Shown: positions 19,087 through 28,044, counted from the stretch's first letter. The stretch: 48,048 nt of DNA from Gammaproteobacteria bacterium (GCA_029253585.1 JAQWZF010000011.1:1-48048), one strand, 5' to 3'. The notes: generated from the letters alone by a model not told the origin. Numbers and translations are program-made.

Positions 19087-20361
19087 TTAGTCTAACCCGG
19101 CTGACTCTGAAAAATCAGCTATCTCTATTTGCGCCAAACGCTCGCTGCTGAAGGGCACTTCTCTAAACAACACGGGGTAGTATGCTCGTCGTATATGCTC
19201 GTGATACTCCCGCACCTGGTCCTCAAATGCGAGGCTTGCATCCAAATTGGTATGCGCCAATGCTTCAAATTGTCGCTGAATTGCTACTGCCGGCGAGATG
19301 AAAGCAAAACGAGCAGTGAGTTGGTCCCTGGCTAACATTGCTGCGCGATATTCCTGCGCCAAATCTGCAGCCAATTCATCACCCACCTGTTGAAACGCAT
19401 AGTACCATTTCCAATGCCACTCCTCGTTTATTGGCGCCGAGTCTGACCATTCCGGATGAGACGCATAGAATGCATCCATTGTTGTCGACTTAGGTAAATC
19501 CCACGCGTCATTGACAGCCTCTCGCTGTACCAACGCGACTTCAGCACCCTTAATGCCAGTAACACTTCCTTCTATATAGACCTTTCCAGCTATAGGGATT
19601 GCTAAAGTGAGTACCACCCAAGCACCAACACTGACGGCCGCACTCGTTTCAGAACGGAACGTGGGCCGCGTCGCTATAGCTAGAACCAACGCTGTCCAAA
19701 TTACAGCCTGTACTACGATGGCGAAACTCGCACTCAACATGGAGCCAACTGCAGCACTTTCCATCAACATGCCCACCCAGAGGGGGAAGAGTATGGAAAT
19801 TAAGATCCCAAAAAATCTGAGGAGAATTCGAGGCAGCCAGAGCGCACTCGCTCTTTCGGCGGTGACGACAAGCAGATTCAGTCGACCGCCCTCTCGCTCA
19901 GACGCCAACAAGTCATAGAAGACGAAGATGATAACCAAGGGCAAAAGATAGGCGGCAACAAAAGCAAAATCAAAGCGACCTGCGAGTGCCAGCTCGGGAT
20001 TGACGCTATCTGTTTCGTAAATCTGTCCTTCGATAGCTAGCGCGCGAATGCGCATCAAAGTTGGGTTCAGGTCACGCTGACCAATAGCTGCAAACGTAAG
20101 CGGCGTGGGCGGATTCCAAGCTGCATGAAATGCATCATAGGCTGCGCCTCCATAGTCATAGGCCAGAGAGCGCTTATGGGTGCGCTCTTCCGTGTCGAGT
20201 TGAATGAGTTCAGTTATTTGTTGTCGTTCAGCTTCCACATAGTTGAGCCCCAGAGCTACACTCACGCCGGATATGACGAACAGCAGCAGCAATACGCCAA
20301 GCACTGCTTTACTCTTCAACAGGAAGTGGAACTCCTGCCGCATTCTAAAACTCTGATTCAT
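19087..20361 (-). CDS. ABC-2 type permease, DUF3526 family (second of a pair)
   Basis: This is a membrane subunit of an ABC-2/NosY-like transporter. From the ATG at 20361 (424 aa), which overlaps the stop of the preceding gene as ATGA, it has a first membrane segment at about residues 18-40. A large soluble loop outside the membrane follows, then four or five further segments (about 130-290), with a second soluble domain (about 300-390) between the last ones. The pattern YASHPEW...WHWKWYYAFQQ...FISPAVAIQRQ is the one typical of DUF3526. It is homologous to its neighbour, so the two probably form a heterodimer with the ATPase at 21800. Substrate and direction of transport are unknown. Confidence 0.8.
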   Translation of the reverse strand: MNQSFRMRQEFHFLLKSKAVLGVLLLLFVISGVSVALGLNYVEAERQQITELIQLDTEERTHKRSLAYDYGGAAYDAFHAAWNPPTPLTFAAIGQRDLNPTLMRIRALAIEGQIYETDSVNPELALAGRFDFAFVAAYLLPLVIIFVFYDLLASEREGGRLNLLVVTAERASALWLPRILLRFFGILISILFPLWVGMLMESAAVGSMLSASFAIVVQAVIWTALVLAIATRPTFRSETSAAVSVGAWVVLTLAIPIAGKVYIEGSVTGIKGAEVALVQREAVNDAWDLPKSTTMDAFYASHPEWSDSAPINEEWHWKWYYAFQQVGDELAADLAQEYRAAMLARDQLTARFAFISPAVAIQRQFEALAHTNLDASLAFEDQVREYHEHIRRAYYPVLFREVPFSSERLAQIEIADFSESAGLD

Positions 20362-21800
20362 GCGTGTAACCTCCGAGCAGAAAGGAGAAGAAGGACAAAG
20401 GAGGCAAACAACCAAAGCCCCATCGTCAATCCGGGGTTCGACCCCGCTTGCCAACGTTGAGCATGATCGAGAGACCGAAGTTCGAAAACTGGCATGTCTG
20501 TCCAAGCAGAAGAATCGACACGTGTACGCCGACCCGATTCGTCGCTGTCGTTTCGCGCCAGATCCTCAGCGAGAGTCATCTCAGCCATTTGAAGCCGATT
20601 AAAAGTCTGAACCATGTTGTAACGATAGTCCTCGGCTGCTCGGAGAAAATGGTGGTGATCTTGCAACGCCGTACCTGCAAGCGCCATGGAGAACGATCGA
20701 ATAGCAACCACGGGCGATAGCACAGAGAAACTATCAGCAATTTGTTTCTGTCGAAGCTCTTGCTCCATTCGCTCCTGAGCGAACTGAGTTAACACCTCTG
20801 TATCTGCTTCTTCACCTCGAAATGCCACGAGCCCTCTATAATTGAACGGTAGATCTTCTATTTTTTCAACGTCGTATTCAGCCAGTGTGAGAGATCGTAG
20901 ATCCGCAAAAGCAGTGTCTTCAATGTCGTGACTATCTCCACCTGACCGCATGGTTTCTGCAACGCGGAGATTGGTTTCAATCTGAGAGGGAGAAGGCGCT
21001 GAAACACCCGCGTACGCACTCGCAATTCTTGGCATTAATACAACAGTTATAATCCAAAGACCCAGCAGCACCGACAACGACTGGGCCGATGTGCGCAGCA
21101 AGGCAGAAACACTGACAATCAATAAAACCCAGATGCTAAGGTAAATCAAATAGCCAAACGTCATGCTGTACAGTGAACTTCTAAACCCAAATTCCTCGTT
21201 AGCAGTAGAGTCAAAGCCGAGTAGAAAAAGTGGCAACAACGCCAACAATGCGACAAACCAGAGGGCTAGCGACTTGCCAAACAATAGACTGCTGTTGCCA
21301 ACGCCCTGACCGACTAGCTGATAGAGCGTCTTATTCTCTTTTTCTCGTGTTACGCTAGCAAAACCGCAAAGAATGAGAAGCAGTGGCAATAGGGTTTGCA
21401 ATGTAAAGGCTGGCGAGAAGCTACCAAATCGAGCCAGCAATCCTGTTTCTCTTGCCGCCGCAAAAGTTGCACTATTCTGGCGATGCCCTTCCAGAAAAAC
21501 TGATGTGCCCACCATAGAATCGATGCCGGAATCGATAACCGCCAATGGCGAAGCCGTACGATAGACATAATGCCCGTAGTGAACCATGCGATGAGGATGA
21601 CGATCTGGCTGTGCCTGAAATATCGCATCGGCCTCCGCCTGCTGCGCCAATCGCTCATCGGCTCTTCGTGAGACTTCGGAGTTTGATACCACTGCCGCAC
21701 ACACAGAAATAAGCAGTAGGGTTACCAACACTGTCCACGCTGTTTTTGATCTGCGCCAGTAACGCAGTTCATCAAACGCTATAAGATATATTGTCTTCAT
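20358..21800 (-). CDS. ABC-2 type permease, DUF3526 family (first of a pair)
   Basis: The 480-aa membrane protein has an N-terminal segment (about 20-38) and a soluble domain of about 90 residues containing the His-rich HPHRMVHYGHYVYR. It then has five further segments between about 145 and 270, and a second large loop ending in FSVLSPVVAIRSFSMALAGT before a last segment near the C terminus. Start and stop overlap the neighbours: its ATG shares a base with the ATPase stop (TGATG), and its stop overlaps the next gene as ATGA. This tight coupling argues for one complex. The histidines of the outer loop could contact a metal or a protein partner, but that is inference. Confidence 0.8.
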   Translation of the reverse strand: MKTIYLIAFDELRYWRRSKTAWTVLVTLLLISVCAAVVSNSEVSRRADERLAQQAEADAIFQAQPDRHPHRMVHYGHYVYRTASPLAVIDSGIDSMVGTSVFLEGHRQNSATFAAARETGLLARFGSFSPAFTLQTLLPLLLILCGFASVTREKENKTLYQLVGQGVGNSSLLFGKSLALWFVALLALLPLFLLGFDSTANEEFGFRSSLYSMTFGYLIYLSIWVLLIVSVSALLRTSAQSLSVLLGLWIITVVLMPRIASAYAGVSAPSPSQIETNLRVAETMRSGGDSHDIEDTAFADLRSLTLAEYDVEKIEDLPFNYRGLVAFRGEEADTEVLTQFAQERMEQELRQKQIADSFSVLSPVVAIRSFSMALAGTALQDHHHFLRAAEDYRYNMVQTFNRLQMAEMTLAEDLARNDSDESGRRTRVDSSAWTDMPVFELRSLDHAQRWQAGSNPGLTMGLWLFASFVLLLLSARRLHA

Positions 21801-22522
21801 CAGGCCGCCTGCTGCTGTAAGAATAAATCACGAACAGTTGCTATCTCGATTGAACCATCCTCATCCGCCTCGAACACTTCAACTAGCTGGCCGGCACGGA
21901 GAATGCCAACCCGATGAGCGACATGACAGGCTCCGTATAGATCATGAGTAACCATCAATACAGCGACGCCTTGCTTGGCTAGGCGCTCGATAATATTGTG
22001 AAAATCCTCTACCGCTGATGGATCTAACCCAGAGGTGGGTTCATCTAGTAATAGCACCGGGGTTTCCCGAAGGAGAGCGAGCGCTATTGCCACTTTCTGC
22101 CGCATCCCCTTGGAGTATGATTTTAGCGGTTTACCCCGACTTTGTATTGGCAGACTCACTGAGTCCAGCGCCGCGCTCAGGCTCGCCTGATCTGGACGAA
22201 CCTGACTAAGCGAAAGAAAGTAGGTGAGGTTTTCCCAAGCAGTGAGATGATCGTAGAGAGCTGCGTTCTCAGGCAGATAAGCAATCTGATTCCTTACCGC
22301 AACTGGCTCCTTGGCAGCCGATTGCCCCAGTACTTCGGCAATGCCCCCATTGGGTTGAAGCAATCCCATAAAGGTGAGCAACGTAGTGGATTTACCCGCA
22401 CCATTGCCGCCAAGCAAGGCGAATACTTCGCCCTGCTTAACTTCAAAAGACATACCAGACAAAACAGCATTTCCGCCGCGAATAACTTCAAGATCACTTG
22501 CTCTAAGTGCGCAATTCGACAT
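21800..22522 (-). CDS. ABC transporter ATP-binding protein (CcmA/NosF-like)
   Basis: This is the ATPase subunit partnering the two DUF3526 permeases. The 240-aa protein from the ATG at 22522 has Walker A GGNGAGKS (38-45), a Q-loop, the signature YSKGMRQKVAIAL, Walker B VLLLDEPTSGLDPS and the switch histidine in VTHDLYGAC. The ATG at 22522 is chosen because GAGGAG sits 9 bp upstream; an in-frame TTG at 22549 is weaker. It follows the first receptor gene after about 33 bp. The family includes exporters and membrane remodelling systems as well as multi-copper-enzyme accessory systems, so direction is not clear. Confidence 0.92.
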   Translation of the reverse strand: MSNCALRASDLEVIRGGNAVLSGMSFEVKQGEVFALLGGNGAGKSTTLLTFMGLLQPNGGIAEVLGQSAAKEPVAVRNQIAYLPENAALYDHLTAWENLTYFLSLSQVRPDQASLSAALDSVSLPIQSRGKPLKSYSKGMRQKVAIALALLRETPVLLLDEPTSGLDPSAVEDFHNIIERLAKQGVAVLMVTHDLYGACHVAHRVGILRAGQLVEVFEADEDGSIEIATVRDLFLQQQAA

Positions 22523-22555
22523 TAGCTTGTTCTCCTCAATACCTGACAAATATTT

Positions 22556-24859
22556 CTAGAAATCATACGATGCAGTAAGTCGCCACCGAGTCGGTGCGCC
22601 TGGTTCAACCCAAACATCGGCATAAGAATTTGTATAGAATTCTTCATCGAATACATTATCTACATCAACTCGAAGCGTGAGACCGTTCGAAAGGTCGACC
22701 TGACCGAATACGCGAGCCGTGGTGTAGCTTGGAAGAGTAAAATCGAACGCTGTCCAGCCGAGTCGATCATCGGTGTAGAGCATTCCTCCACCAAATTGAA
22801 CCGGCAGCCCCCTTAACTCTAAAGCTTTGCTCATCTGGAAATTCACCTGGTTCTCAGGCGAATTGATTAACGGGTCACCTTTATCGATTTGCGATCCAAA
22901 ATCAGCGTCTGGATTGCTGGTAGTGAATTCGGCATCGGTGTACGCATAGGAGAACCAGAGGCTTATGCCATTTTGAGTTTCAATGTTCGCATCAAACTCG
23001 AGCCCACGGCTCTGCGCCTCCCCTGCTGATTGAGAGAAAAACCCAGCTGCCACCGCTTCAGGTCGGTCGTCGTTGACCAAAATATTACTTTGGTCAACTT
23101 GAAATGCCGCAAGAGTAACCGTGCCGGACACCCCGTCAAACGAATCCAACATATCCCACTTGAATCCAAATTCGGCGGACTCCGTAAGGTTTGGATCAAA
23201 TTGGTTTCCCATGAAATCTGAACCAGATTGCTGGCGAAATCCTTCGCCGTAAGACGCATACAAACTTAGCCCTTCATTAATCAGATAAACCGCGCCGAAC
23301 TGCGGTGAGACTCGGGTGTCCGTGGTGGTAACTGTAGTCACAGGAGTGGTGCGCTGGTTGGTCAAATCCTGCTCGAAATCATCCCATCGCAAACCTAGCC
23401 GAACTTGCAATCGGTCGCCGATATCGATCTGATCTTGTATGTAAACACCTGATCCGCTCAGCTCCTCTCCGCGGTCTGTGTTAGGACCGGGCACGGGTTG
23501 TGGATGTTGACCGTAGACTGGATCATATACATCGAGGAACAGGTAGGCAGCGGGGTCGAGTCCGCTAATGTCGTTTCCCGTTCCAAACCAAGCTGGACGA
23601 TAACGCTGGATGAATAGACTATTGTCGAAATTGTCATGGTCAGCACCAAACATTAGCCTGTGACGAACCGGACCTGTCTCAAACTCGCCGGCTATCTCAG
23701 CGCGCATAACAAGATAATCGGATTCGAAATTTCGATAGCGGAAGAAACGCGAGAGTGTTCGCCCGTCTGTAAAGTAGCTCTGACGCCCACCAAAATTGGG
23801 TTCCGATGCGTTGCCTTCGAAAGTGGTATCTCGATAGCCAAGACCGGCGAGCAAGCTCCAGTTTTCAGAGAAGTTATGCTGAAGCTCAAGCTGATGTCCT
23901 AGAACATCGGTTTCGATAGGACCATCACTAGGCTCGCCTACGAAAGTCTCTCGCGAAGAGAAACCGAAGTCTTCTGAATAGGCTACACCGCGATCGAAAG
24001 GAATCTCTTGCTGCGTGACTTCCAATTCATAAGTAATACTTGTATCCGCAGAAACATCCCAGGTCACCGACGGATAGAATCCAAAGCGTTCGGTCTCTAC
24101 CGTCTTTCGAAAACTTTCAGAATCCTCAAGGAATCCTACTAAGCGGATGCCTACCTGATCATTTGCACCGACAGTGGTTTGTACGTCGCCCTCGAATCGA
24201 AGTTGGTCCCAGCGGCCCGCAGTCGCTCGAAACTCACCGCCTTTCTCAAACTGAGGTCGCTTCGTAGTCAGGTTAATTGTTCCTCCGGGCTCACCGCGAC
24301 CAAATAGCGCTGAGCGCGGGCCTTTAAGGACTTCGACCGATTCGATGCCAACGATGTCGCGCGGCCCACCAAAACCGCGACCAGCATTGAAACCATTGAC
24401 CAAGAACCCACTAGGCAGATTAATATCTCCAGAGAAACCTCGGATAGAAAAGCTGTTCCATAAGCCACCAAAATTGTTCTGACGCGAGACCGACGCGGAA
24501 AGATCCAGCGCGTCGTTCAAGTTCAACGCCCCAACATCACGAAGAAGTTCTCCATCGATCAATTGCACGGCTGTTGGGTTCTCGAGCTCGCTAAAATTGC
24601 CCTGATAGGCACGGCGCTTTCCGGATACGAAAATCGACTCTATCTTCTCACCTGCTGCAATTTCCTGAGCATTCGCCACTGGATAGGCCAGTGTTTGCAT
24701 TACAATGATTGCAGAAAGCACATGACGGTAGGACGCCCGTACCACAACGGTCTTCGGCAACAAATTTTGATTTGATGAATTTGAGTCAGTACCCTGAACT
24801 CGCTTAACAGTCGGCAAAATTGCGCCGCAAAAAGGCACGCTTGATAATCTACGTTTCAT
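22556..24859 (-). CDS. TonB-dependent siderophore-type receptor
   Basis: This outer-membrane receptor has the layout of the TonB siderophore receptors. It has a TonB-box-like IESIFVSG, a plug domain (about 80-200) with FSIRGF, VEVLKGPRSALFGRGEPGG and TINLTTKRP, and a 22-strand barrel ending in the aromatic ASYDF. The ATG at 24859 is chosen for its GAGAG site; an ATG at 24883 is also in frame. The true signal peptide appears late, at about residues 40-65 (hydrophobic SAIIVMQTLAYPVANA), giving an unusually long N-terminal lead. It is directly upstream of the ABC ATPase and downstream of a small His/Cys protein. The ligand is unknown. Confidence 0.93.
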   Translation of the reverse strand: MKRRLSSVPFCGAILPTVKRVQGTDSNSSNQNLLPKTVVVRASYRHVLSAIIVMQTLAYPVANAQEIAAGEKIESIFVSGKRRAYQGNFSELENPTAVQLIDGELLRDVGALNLNDALDLSASVSRQNNFGGLWNSFSIRGFSGDINLPSGFLVNGFNAGRGFGGPRDIVGIESVEVLKGPRSALFGRGEPGGTINLTTKRPQFEKGGEFRATAGRWDQLRFEGDVQTTVGANDQVGIRLVGFLEDSESFRKTVETERFGFYPSVTWDVSADTSITYELEVTQQEIPFDRGVAYSEDFGFSSRETFVGEPSDGPIETDVLGHQLELQHNFSENWSLLAGLGYRDTTFEGNASEPNFGGRQSYFTDGRTLSRFFRYRNFESDYLVMRAEIAGEFETGPVRHRLMFGADHDNFDNSLFIQRYRPAWFGTGNDISGLDPAAYLFLDVYDPVYGQHPQPVPGPNTDRGEELSGSGVYIQDQIDIGDRLQVRLGLRWDDFEQDLTNQRTTPVTTVTTTDTRVSPQFGAVYLINEGLSLYASYGEGFRQQSGSDFMGNQFDPNLTESAEFGFKWDMLDSFDGVSGTVTLAAFQVDQSNILVNDDRPEAVAAGFFSQSAGEAQSRGLEFDANIETQNGISLWFSYAYTDAEFTTSNPDADFGSQIDKGDPLINSPENQVNFQMSKALELRGLPVQFGGGMLYTDDRLGWTAFDFTLPSYTTARVFGQVDLSNGLTLRVDVDNVFDEEFYTNSYADVWVEPGAPTRWRLTASYDF

Positions 24860-24945
24860 AACTTCTCTCGCTGAGTATTTCATATAGCATCGCTCACACC
24901 ATCCGGTTGCAAACGAAAAATAGTTTTAGTGGCACAGACATCAGG

Positions 24946-25269
24946 CTAGTAAGTCGCCTGATAAATTCCGTGCAAGATCAATAATGGATGCCAAGAAATA
25001 ACGAGAGGAGGCCCGCGAGCGCGAGTAACAAGTGGGGTTTCGGAGAGCGCAGAACCTAGTTCTGCGGAGAATAGTACTTCCTGTCCGAGCACATCGAACG
25101 CGCTATCGGTTTCAGGCAGCGCGTCTGATTCAGCACTCTGCTTGATACAAATAGAACAATCAGCATGCTGACTTAAATAACCAGCATGGTCGTGCTGCAG
25201 CACAATAGCTTGCGCGCCAACTAATGCCAGCGTCAAGAATAGTGCTAAAGAGAATCTAGTATTATTCAT
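24946..25269 (-). CDS. Small secreted His/Cys protein (DUF2946-like), paired with the receptor at 22.6-24.9 kb
   Basis: The function is unknown. The 107-aa product starts at the ATG at 25269 (AGGTG site upstream) with one hydrophobic segment (about 5-22), probably a signal peptide or membrane anchor. After it come HDHAGYLSQHADCSICIK, a cluster of three His and two Cys able to bind a metal, and near the C terminus TRARGPPL. The same order, HxHA...CxIC, then R(A/G)PP, occurs in the 103-aa product at 27711-28022, so the two are paralogs. It fits my memory of the DUF2946 group, whose members often sit beside TonB copper or zinc receptors; no search was possible. Confidence 0.75.
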   Translation of the reverse strand: MNNTRFSLALFLTLALVGAQAIVLQHDHAGYLSQHADCSICIKQSAESDALPETDSAFDVLGQEVLFSAELGSALSETPLVTRARGPPLVISWHPLLILHGIYQATY

Positions 25270-25326
25270 ATTGCACACCTGCCAAATTATGTTGTGGGCA
25301 GATGCCATAATCTTGGTAGCTCGATA

Positions 25327-25376
25327 GTGAACGATTACGACAATGCTACAGTTGAAACATCAGAGTAAACGTTCAC
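25327..25376. promoter_or_regulatory. Pair of GTRAACGWTTAC-like sites upstream of the small His/Cys gene
   Basis: GTGAACGATTAC (25327-25338) and GTAAACGTTCAC (25365-25376) are inverted copies of one another with one mismatch. Each is also nearly palindromic on its own around a central ACGW. The centres are 38 bp apart, in the 120-bp gap before the small gene. This looks like a double operator or a long stem; the regulator is unknown. It is unlike a Fur or Zur box. Confidence 0.5.
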
Positions 25377-25389
25377 ATTGCTAATTAGT

Positions 25390-27600
25390 CTAGTACTCGA
25401 ACCGCAAGCCCATAGTCATACCGCGACCTGGCTCTGGAGAAAAGTTCTTAAGCAATGATGCGTGATTTCGGACTTCTTCATCCAGCAAATTATCGCCTCG
25501 GACAAACAGCTTCAATTCGCTATCATTGCTAAATGAGAGGTGATAGTCGGCATAAACAGAAACAAGCGTGTAGCCATCCGTTTCAAGTTCTAGGTCGCCA
25601 GCTTGGTCTTGTTCATTCACGTCGGTGACGTGCACGTGCATACTCCAGTTCGAGCCGAAGTAACGTAGCCCGGCCCCAATCTTAGATGCTGGGACCCGCG
25701 GCACATTTGCACCGGAATCAAATTCAGCATCTACCAAGTCGCCAAACACATTGAATGCCAGGGTGCCATTCTGGTTCTCCATCAGGTTGACCGATATCTC
25801 TCCCTCCAAGCCGCGGAAGGAAGCATCTCTAGCAAAATAGCTCGCGATAGCCTGTTCTTCGTGCTCTTCGCCAGCTAGATCAAGAAAAATGTAATCATCA
25901 ATATTGTTGTAATATGCGCTGAATTCTCCTGTGATAGGTCCACTGTGCAAGCGGTATCCAATCTCTAAATTGTTAGAAGTTTCTTCGCTCAAATTTGGAT
26001 TCCCGATTTCCAGAAGATTTGTAGCAGCATGCAAAACCAGATCTTCATCGTCCGCAAATCTTGCACAGGTAGTCGAGGACGTATTGGAGAAAAGCTCTTC
26101 AACGCTAGGTGCACGTTCAGAACGCGAGACACCCAAAAGAAAGTTTGAATTAGAATCTACGTCATACAACACGCTGCCGCTCAAGCTTGTTGCGCTACCG
26201 TCAAACCCACAACTGCCATTTGGATCAACATCATTGTCCTCGATACGAAAGCCCAATTCAGCAGTAAAGTTGCCTTGTGTGAATCGCTCCACGCCGAAGA
26301 TCGCGCGCGAGCTAATATCAGAACGGGGTATAAACGCCTCTTCTCCTACGGCGCTGAACTCGGTGTCAGAGAACTGAATTCCCCACACTCCACTCAAGTC
26401 TCCAACTGGCGCGTGTGCCAATGTAAATCGACCTTCTGTGCCTTCGTTGGAAAACAGCGTTCCGACTTCGGAGCCGCCATCTTCAAAGAACTCAACTTCA
26501 CCGTGCTCGTAGTCAGTGAAGCCCAATGAGCCGCGTACTGATTGGATCCAGCTATCAGAAAACTCAAATCCTCCACGGATGTCGTAGCGACGGCTCTCCA
26601 TGTCTATGCGTACGAATTCGACTTCTTCTTCATGACCTTCTTCCTCGTCATGACCTTCTTCCTCTTCCTCATCGTGGTGCTCTTCTTCGTCGCCATGCCC
26701 ATGACTATGGGCACCTGGCGGCAGACCGTAATTATTGTTTAGCTCGTTAACAGAGAAGCCTATGAAGCCGCTGTCACCCACCCAGGAAAAGCCGAGTGTG
26801 CCGCCGTCAGATTCAGAGTCGGAATTGCCGATGAATCCCCGGGTATTCTCGAACTCTTCCTCTTCATGCTCCTCTTCTTCGTGGCCTTCTCCTTCGAGGA
26901 ACTCGGCAACAAGCTCCTCCAATTCTTCGACAGCGAACTCATCGATTGCAAAGCCTTTCACATCGACGTTTTCACTCTCACGACGAAACGCGTCGAGATG
27001 GAAGGCAAAATTTCCTGCAGATGCATCTAGACTGATTACCGTCTTGTCTTCATCGTTTACGGAGTTTCGGGTTTGCTGAATTGCAAACTCAGGACTTTCA
27101 ACTAGGCTTTCTGGCACACGATTGTCTATGACGTTCACCACGCCACCAATCGCACCACTTCCGTAAAGAAGCGTAGATGGGCCACGCACCACCTCGAGTC
27201 GCTGAGCAAGAGATGCCTCCACGCTGTTCGCATGGTCAGGGCTTAAATTTGCAGCATCGGTCACGCCAACGCCATTCTGCAGAATAGTGACTCGATTACC
27301 GGTCTGTCCGCGGATGATTGGCTGACCAACTCCGGTACCAAATGAGGCACTGTTTACGCCAATCTCATTTTTCAGCGTATCGCCAAGACTATTACCAAGC
27401 TTCTCTCGTAGCGCCTCGCCCGACAAGATACCGATTGGCAACGCCGTTTCGGCCTCAGACTGTTCGAAGGGGGCGGTTACAACAATTTTTTCTAGTCTAT
27501 CTTCATTGTGTACTTCTTCCGCGGCAAATAGTGTTCCTCCAGTTAGTCCCAACATTGGGCTTGATAGAGTAAGAGCAAACTTCAGGTTTCTAATCTTCAT
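25390..27600 (-). CDS. TonB-dependent receptor, ZnuD-like, with His/Glu-rich loops
   Basis: This is an outer-membrane receptor similar in layout to the zinc receptor ZnuD. The 736-aa protein from the ATG at 27600 has a signal peptide ending near LFAA, a TonB-box-like LEKIVVTA and a plug with RGPSTLLYGSGAIGGVVNVID. The barrel ends at LRFEY. Two outer loops are extraordinarily rich in His, Glu and Asp: one at about residues 240-262 (EGHEEEEHEEEEFEN) and one at about 292-330 (HSHGHGDEEEHHDEEEEEGH and on). Such loops bind Zn or similar metals in known family members. It is 110 bp downstream of its small His/Cys partner. An in-frame GTG or ATG further up is not needed. Confidence 0.93.
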   Translation of the reverse strand: MKIRNLKFALTLSSPMLGLTGGTLFAAEEVHNEDRLEKIVVTAPFEQSEAETALPIGILSGEALREKLGNSLGDTLKNEIGVNSASFGTGVGQPIIRGQTGNRVTILQNGVGVTDAANLSPDHANSVEASLAQRLEVVRGPSTLLYGSGAIGGVVNVIDNRVPESLVESPEFAIQQTRNSVNDEDKTVISLDASAGNFAFHLDAFRRESENVDVKGFAIDEFAVEELEELVAEFLEGEGHEEEEHEEEEFENTRGFIGNSDSESDGGTLGFSWVGDSGFIGFSVNELNNNYGLPPGAHSHGHGDEEEHHDEEEEEGHDEEEGHEEEVEFVRIDMESRRYDIRGGFEFSDSWIQSVRGSLGFTDYEHGEVEFFEDGGSEVGTLFSNEGTEGRFTLAHAPVGDLSGVWGIQFSDTEFSAVGEEAFIPRSDISSRAIFGVERFTQGNFTAELGFRIEDNDVDPNGSCGFDGSATSLSGSVLYDVDSNSNFLLGVSRSERAPSVEELFSNTSSTTCARFADDEDLVLHAATNLLEIGNPNLSEETSNNLEIGYRLHSGPITGEFSAYYNNIDDYIFLDLAGEEHEEQAIASYFARDASFRGLEGEISVNLMENQNGTLAFNVFGDLVDAEFDSGANVPRVPASKIGAGLRYFGSNWSMHVHVTDVNEQDQAGDLELETDGYTLVSVYADYHLSFSNDSELKLFVRGDNLLDEEVRNHASLLKNFSPEPGRGMTMGLRFEY

Positions 27601-27710
27601 GACAATTCCTAAACAACAACTAAATTTTGATAACGTTTCAGCAGCCAACAAGAGCGCACCCAAAAAAATGGGGCGGACCAACGGACAGCGATTGGTTTTT
27701 TAGTAGTAGC

Positions 27711-28022
27711 TTAGGCTTGCGGGGGAGCGCGGGAATTGGCTGGCGCAGGCGCCAGAGAAGGAACGAATTCTAGTGTTGAGGCTAGGTAGCTCTGACGTAC
27801 CGTGCCAAAAGACATGCTGACGGTATCTGCGGCGATGATATCGTCGCTTGCACCCACTTTTACACATATCTCGCATTGAATTTGCTGAGCAACGTCAGCG
27901 TGAGTGTGAGACAGCTCGGTGCTCTGCAAAAACAGCAACAGCAGCGCAAGCGCGGCAACGAGGGGCACGAGAGCCTTTCGTTTCGCTAACTTCTTGCTTA
28001 GACCGAAGATTGAATTGCTCAT
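27711..28022 (-). CDS. Small secreted His/Cys protein (DUF2946-like), paired with the ZnuD-like receptor
   Basis: The function is unknown. The 103-aa protein has a hydrophobic segment at about residues 18-36, then HTHADVAQQIQCEICVK and a C-terminal NSRAPPQA. It is a paralog of the product at 24946-25269 (same HxHA, CxIC and RxPP order). It is the first gene of the leftward block and is followed by the ZnuD-like receptor. Two palindromes lie 22-53 bp upstream of its ATG. A role in handling a metal between outer and inner membrane is inferred from the ligands and the neighbourhood. Confidence 0.75.
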   Translation of the reverse strand: MSNSIFGLSKKLAKRKALVPLVAALALLLLFLQSTELSHTHADVAQQIQCEICVKVGASDDIIAADTVSMSFGTVRQSYLASTLEFVPSLAPAPANSRAPPQA

Positions 28023-28044
28023 AGTATTGCGGGAATTAGCTCAA

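Noticed and set aside
20425..20445. tRNA T-arm-like GGGGTTCGACCCC
   Set aside because: It lies within the ABC permease gene and there is no acceptor or anticodon arm around it. The similar GGGTCGAACCC in tyrS near 1476 was rejected for the same reason.
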